Shown piece after piece: positions 27,428-32,958 of a DNA stretch of 32,958 bases (its first letter is position 1; every line of letters starts with the position of its first letter). The stretch is from Amphimedon queenslandica (Eukaryota; Porifera; Demospongiae; Haplosclerida; Niphatidae), in the NCBI RefSeq assembly GCF_000090795.2, contig NW_003546579.1:1-32958 (forward strand). The letters run 5' to 3'. Under the pieces are notes generated by a model. It saw only the letters and a program-made list of their open reading frames with translations, had not been told where the DNA came from and made no database searches. A program made the position numbers and the translations under genes.

Positions 27428-27473
27428 GTTACTAAATATAGTAACATCAGTACCCGTTACTAAATATAGTAAC
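27428..27473. repeat. Duplicated 18-bp dyad in the ADK 3' UTR
   Basis: GTTACTAAATATAGTAAC occurs exactly at 27428-27445 and 27456-27473. Each copy is a perfect inverted repeat (7-bp arms GTTACTA/TAGTAAC, 4-nt loop). The second copy ends 1 bp from the ADK stop codon on the minus strand, so both would lie at the start of the ADK 3' UTR. Confidence 0.9.
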
Positions 27474-27474
27474 A

Positions 27475-28769
<1,295 letters not shown>

Positions 28770-29289
28770 GTTGCTGCTTATTCACACGTGCAGAATGAGC
28801 AGTTTTTAACCACACCCTCTCATGGAAACCCATTGTTCTTTTGTTTTAAGAACCAATATGGCTCAGATTATATTTTATTTCTTTGTATGCAGCTTAGCAG
28901 CAAAGATATTAGTCACAATTATCCTCAAGTTTGGCAATTTTTATTTTAATTTTGACTTTCTCCATTAATTAAATTTCAAGCTCATTTGAGCCCCACCCAT
29001 TTGAGTGGGCGTTAAAACCTTGCGGGGGAGTGGCTCGTTAATTTGCAGTTTCACCAAACTTGCACACCTCCAAATCTGTTTCTTCCCCTTCTTGTCTATA
29101 ATAGGATAATAATCATAATATTGTTAAAATTGCGAGGGAATGTTAATGAGAGAAATGCTAGGAATGCTCTGGTCTAGCAGAACCTAAACATCTGTTGCAA
29201 TTTTGCTTGAGTAGTTTTGTATTTTCATCATCAGTACAGAGTTTTGAAAACATCACTCAAGCTCTACTTCTTTCACTTATATCAAGGCA
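28770..29289. promoter_or_regulatory. Divergent intergenic region between ADK and the next plus-strand gene
   Basis: 520 bp between opposed start codons. Near ADK there is CACGTG (about 28786) and CCACACCC (about 28809). Further on, CCACCC and GTGGGCG flank a TTTGA spacer near 28996-29009. The rest is AT-rich with no coding signal. Promoter function is inferred. Confidence 0.45.
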
Positions 29290-29700
29290 ATGAAAAACAG
29301 AAAGTCTAGTAATAAGAGCGAGTCGTCTCTGCTGCCAGACCTAGCACCGCCCCAGGTTCATCAGAAGAAAACGAGACATTCTCTGACATCTTGGTACGTG
29401 GAGCCGTCACTCTCTCCTACAGCTCGCTCAGTTTCACCTTCATATCTCTCTACATCTTCTCCTACTAAAGTAAAACAGAAAAGGTGAGTCCTAATGTAAT
29501 ATTTACTCTTTAGTAGTATTTTCTACAACTTGTAACGTCATTACTACAAGCAAATCAGTCATTTTTGGTTTGACTGTTTTCATTGTGTTTGCGGCTTCCC
29601 TTCTGTCTGTAGTGGCTCGGTCCATTTAGAGCCTTGCACCGCCCAGGTGAAGGAATATTCCCCCTCCTTAAAAAAGAAATATAAAAAACAAAGCAGCTAG
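29290..29700 (+). CDS. Small basic Ser/Pro-rich protein, unrecognised
   Basis: Two exons (29290-29483, 29613-29700), joined in frame across a good GTGAGT donor and a TCTGTAG acceptor, give 93 residues. The protein is rich in Ser, Pro and Lys (NRKSSNKSESSLLPDLAPPQ; VSPSYLSTSSPTKVKQKS) and ends in a basic tail (LKKKYKKQSS). I see no domain or membrane segment. It could be a short gene of its own or the 5' part of the following gene in another splice form; the in-frame TAG at 29698-29700 argues for a separate end. Function unknown. Confidence 0.45.
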
Positions 29701-30200
29701 TCTAGTAAGCCTTCTCTTTGCCCTTGTCTTCTCGGAAATTATAATTTTCGCTGTCATAATTGTACGAGGTAAGTTGCTGTAATAGTTTACACTAGGCCTT
29801 GTTAACTTGGCGGGTTATAATTGCTGCTAATCCCTGCCTTATTATGATAGTACCAAGTGTTTATTTTACCATACAACTTATCGAGAGAGAGGGAGGGAGA
29901 CGGCCCCTGTTGATGAATATGTATGAGATGTCGGTACTAGCTGCTTAAGTTGAGTTTATTCTGTGAGAGAAAACAGTCTTGCTATGTTGTGGGAGTTTAA
30001 CTGGAGTGCAATGAAGCAGCAAAATTCTTTCAAATAACAGTCACGTAGAGCCTGGCAACCATAGCTAGTGTGTAGTTAGTTGTAGAGGAGAGGGAACAGC
30101 AGCAGGAGTTGCAGCTGGATTTGTTTTCAAATCAAGAGACCAAAAAGGACAGTCAAAGTTTATTCTATTAATAGTGTCTTCCCCTCAAGTTGATGTCAAT
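29701..30200. other. Gap or 5' leader region before the last gene
   Basis: 500 bp with no convincing coding exon. The stretch just upstream of 30175 ends in a plausible acceptor (TATTAATAG), so a non-coding or short upstream exon of the last gene may lie here. A GAGAGAGGGAGGGAGA run is near 29883. Confidence 0.4.
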
Positions 30201-32324
30201 ATGTGGCAGTTTACTGCAAACAATGATAAATCCAAAGAGCTTTCTCTTAAAGGCCATTATACTGCTCTCCCTCTCTCTCCACAACCAAACGGAAAAGCAA
30301 AACTTTGCTGGAGAAGAAGCTGCGACAATACTTCTCCTTTGCCTGGCCTTCTAGTTCCTCCAACTTCAGATAGAAAAGCGGCAACCATTAATACCTCATC
30401 ATTCATAGCCAGCCATATTGTATCAAGCACTACTCTACCTGTTCTTCTTCTTCCCGCTAGTTCTTCAGCTGCTTCAAGCGAAGACATCACCATAATTCTA
30501 TCTGATGTTGACGAATTGAGGAAGAAGAGGAAAAAGGTTAAGAAAACAAACCAAGAAGGAGAAACAGGAGGAGTCATGTTGTTGAGAAGTAGACAGAGAA
30601 GTCGATCGATGGAAAGAGTAAGTTATACAAAAACAAACAAGTATACGTTGAATTGTACAGTTACATGTGTATGTGTGTGTATTTATTTTAAGTACAAATT
30701 GTGGCACTAATGTCTAGATGTATTGGAGGTTTTGATGTACCAGTATAGTCTCTCTTAATGGACACTCTCTATAGCGTACGCCTCCATTTAATGGACAGCA
30801 CCTAGTGTACCAATTATATTCCTTACTTTATAAAATAACCTCCACATAAAGGACACCTCTGTATAACAGAGAGATCTATAACAATACAACTCCATTTAAT
30901 CTGCTAAAAGTGCTGTAGTGTACTTATTATTATTAGTTTATTAGCGTCACTTTTATTGTTGTTATTTATAAATTTGGCAAATCTTGAGTTGTGTTAGTAT
31001 TATTATTATTATCAAAAGTGAGGGCATGCAGTTCTATTGTAATAATGTTGGATATATTAAAATTTGTTTTTATCTTTTATTCCCTAGCTGTGTCATGTTT
31101 ATTATAAATAGACTATGTATAAGGGACTGGTTAGACAACACAACCTGTGTCATAACATTTAAAATTTTATTAATAATAAGTTAATGACAGCTGCTACTTT
31201 TTGAAATTAGGACGCCTTTATAATGAGGACATTTTGTAATGTCCCAATTGGTACAAGCCTATACAAAAGTACCTCTGAAATGAGGACACCTCTGTATTAA
31301 GGACAGGTAGTGTGGGCCCAATGGTGTCCTTAATAAAGAGGCTACACTGTACATGTATTAAGGACAGGTAGTGTGGGCCCAATGGTGTCCTTAATAAAGA
31401 GGCTACACTGTACATGTATTAAGGACAGGTAGTGTGGGCTCAATGGTGTCCTTAATAAAGAGGCTACACTGTACATGTATTAAGGACAGGTAGTGTGGGC
31501 TCAATGGTGTCCTTAATAAAGAGGCTACACTGTACATGTATTAAGGACAGGTAGTGTGGGCCCAATGGTGTCCTTAATAAAGAGGCTACACTGTACATGT
31601 ATTAAGGACAGGTAGTGTGGGCCCAATGGTGTCCTTAATAAAGAGGCTACACTGTACATGTATTAAGGACAGGTAGTGTGGGCTCAATGGTGTCCTTAAT
31701 AAAGAGGCTACACTGTACATGTATTAAGGACAGGTAGTGTGGGCCCAATGGTGTCCTTAATAAAGAGGCTACACTGTACATGTATTAAGGACAGGTAGTG
31801 TGGGCCCAATGGTGTCCTCAATAAAGAGGCTACACTGTAGTCTTGTTGTTTTTTAATTATATTTATTATTGTTGTTGTGTCTATATTAAGCATCATAGGA
31901 GACATTTTGCTTGTATATACAGTCTATATATACTTGTATATACAGGTACATATGTACACGGTATAAATGACATAATTTTCATTTTGTGATATCACACCTT
32001 TACCAGACTGTCTGTCTGATATATGTACATGTACACGAACAGTTCTCTTTCAACCTTCTCTTTCTCTCACAACACTTTCTTTACTATTCCTTCCTCTCTC
32101 TCCCTCTCATTCTTTCTCCTTACATAGTTAAGTTATGTGCTCAAAGGCTTATGTGCTAATTAACAGTTTGATCATATTGATTCAACACTATGACTGATAT
32201 TACCTTGTATAGGAGTATTATCTCCCTCCCTCCCTCTCTCTCTCTCTCTCCCCCTCTCTCCCTCTCACTTCCCTCTCTTCCCTCTCTCTCCCTCACTGTC
32301 CCTCTCCCTCGCTGTCCCTCCCCC

Positions 32325-32372
<48 letters not shown>

Positions 32373-32958
32373 TCTCTCTCCCTCCGTTATATCCCAATTT
32401 GTGTGTGTCCACCATACAGGCCGGGGGGGGTACGGTGCTGTTTTTGTGAGCGTTGACAATGTGTACTTAGGCTATTAGGGGCTGATTAGCAATCATTAGT
32501 ATAATGAATTGTTTATTTTATTTTATTTATTTATTAGTTATTGGATTGTTCCCCTTCTTCATCGGTGACTCCATCAGTTGGTAATGTATTCAGAAAAGAA
32601 GTCGGTGGTGATGATACTAACGATAGTGAAGTATGTTAGAACTTAAACTATTGAAATGTAATATCTACATCTCTAATGTAATGTACATTATAATTATATT
32701 ATATGTATTCAGTGACCGGTGTGTGTGAGTGTGTGTCTGGAGGTGAGTATCAGTAATGTAATACCTGAGTCCCTTGATATCTGCCCTCAGCTTCACCTCA
32801 AGCAGATATCTCAGTCCTCAGGTATTACATTACTTATACACACACACACACACACACCTCCAGACAGGACGGACTGTCACTGAATATGAAGCATGTGTTC
32901 ATGTTTCTTTTTTGTTTCTAGTTTTCGACTGTCCAGTCATACGCTTTATTAGAAAACC
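30201..32958 (+). CDS. Unrecognised Ser-rich protein, N-terminal part (runs off the right edge)
   Basis: Three exons keep one frame: 30201-30617 (possibly starting at an acceptor at 30175), 32538-32630 and 32922-32958 (window end); 181 codons are visible. The sequence is Ser/Pro-rich with a basic stretch (ELRKKRKKVKK) and LLRSRQRSRSMER, then LLDCSPSSSVTPSVG, which resembles a phosphorylated linker. No folded domain is recognisable. The first ATG in frame gives MWQFTANNDKSK, but the true start could be in an upstream exon. The first intron (1,920 bp) is the longest in the window and holds the 61-bp array and a (CT)n tract; the second holds a foldback element. Confidence 0.55.
30735..31293 (+). 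repeat. Diverged lead-in to the 61-bp array
   Basis: Degenerate relatives of the array element appear here: TTAATGGACACTCTCTATAG, TTTAATGGACAGCACC, AAAGGACACCTCTGTATAAC and GAAATGAGGACACCTCTGTA. The segment nearest the array (31260-31293) is shared with the relic in the cytochrome c intron. Confidence 0.65.
31294..31839 (+). repeat. 61-bp tandem array, nine copies, each with an inverted repeat
   Basis: GTATTAAGG begins units at 31294, 31355, 31416, 31477, 31538, 31599, 31660, 31721 and 31782, an exact 61-bp period. Each unit carries ATTAAGGACA and its complement TGTCCTTAAT, which can form a 10-bp stem around GGTAGTGTGGGCYCAATGG. Units are almost identical except GGGCCC versus GGGCTC, so the array is young or homogenised. 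Confidence 0.95.
32221..32387. repeat. (CT)n microsatellite in intron 1 of the last gene
   Basis: About 165 bp of CT-rich sequence with CCCT interruptions and a clean (CT)n core near 32329-32367. Open frames through it are not genes. Confidence 0.92.
32707..32885. mobile_element. Foldback (long hairpin) element, MITE-like, in an intron
   Basis: The 179-bp segment starts ATTCAGTGAC and ends GTCACTGAAT, a perfect 10-bp terminal inverted repeat. Inside, CTGGAGGT pairs with ACCTCCAG, GTAATGTAATACCTGAG with CTCAGGTATTACATTAC, and GATATCTGC with GCAGATATC, with a TG/CA-repeat in each arm. It encodes no protein. It could be a non-autonomous DNA transposon or a source of hairpin RNA. Confidence 0.8.

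Noticed and set aside
31294..31839. CRISPR-like regularly spaced array
   Set aside because: The whole 61-bp unit is repeated with no unique spacers, the context is eukaryotic, and no cas genes are present.
31218..31905. Minus-strand open frames reading SVASLLRTPLGPHYLSLI repeats
   Set aside because: They are translations of the 61-bp tandem repeat, with no start context, splicing or homology support.
32190..32459. Open frames on both strands through the (CT)n tract
   Set aside because: Low-complexity SLSLSL / EREREG translations of a microsatellite within an intron; no splice or homology support.

Overview
This is eukaryotic, metazoan nuclear DNA. I count sixteen protein-coding genes, nearly all split by short introns (mostly 45-150 bp) with GT-AG borders, in an AT-rich background full of ATT and CT/GA microsatellites. 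Close animal orthologues packed tightly, together with a guanylate-binding-protein-like GTPase and caspase-like genes of non-vertebrate type, suggest an early-branching invertebrate with a compact genome. A demosponge such as Amphimedon is my best guess; that is inference, not something the sequence proves. Exon borders below were set by hand from reading frame, splice sites and homology, and the coding frame stays open across every junction given.

Layout, left to right: CDK9 (-, partial), ARPC5 (+), WDR13 (-), cytochrome c (+), PI4KB (-, with a tRNA-Ala gene in an intron), CIAO1 (+), two tandem caspase-like genes (+), STX18 (-), PHPT1 (+), a guanylate-binding-protein-like GTPase (+), an intronless alpha-arrestin (+), a gene probably related to C19orf44 (+), adenosine kinase (-), and two unrecognised genes (+), the last running off the right edge.

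Most genes are housekeeping: transcription elongation (CDK9), actin branching (ARPC5), respiration (cytochrome c), Golgi phosphoinositide (PI4KB), cytosolic Fe-S assembly (CIAO1), ER SNARE traffic (STX18), phosphohistidine removal (PHPT1) and purine salvage (ADK). They are not an operon. Several form divergent pairs with very short shared promoters: CDK9/ARPC5, WDR13/cytochrome c, PI4KB/CIAO1 and STX18/PHPT1. The cytochrome c promoter carries a perfect NRF-1 palindrome.

The accessory part is 13.1-24 kb. Two adjacent paralogues each join a caspase-like domain to the same unrecognised C-terminal domain of about 110 residues. The first keeps a His/Cys dyad; the second has lost the His. About 3 kb further on lies the GBP-like GTPase, with a signal-like N-terminus.

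Other notable signals are an AT-AC (U12-type) intron and a GC-AG intron in CIAO1, a 177-bp intronic repeat family, a nine-copy 61-bp array with a relic copy in the cytochrome c intron, a 179-bp foldback element, and a CAGCTGC motif that recurs just inside introns.
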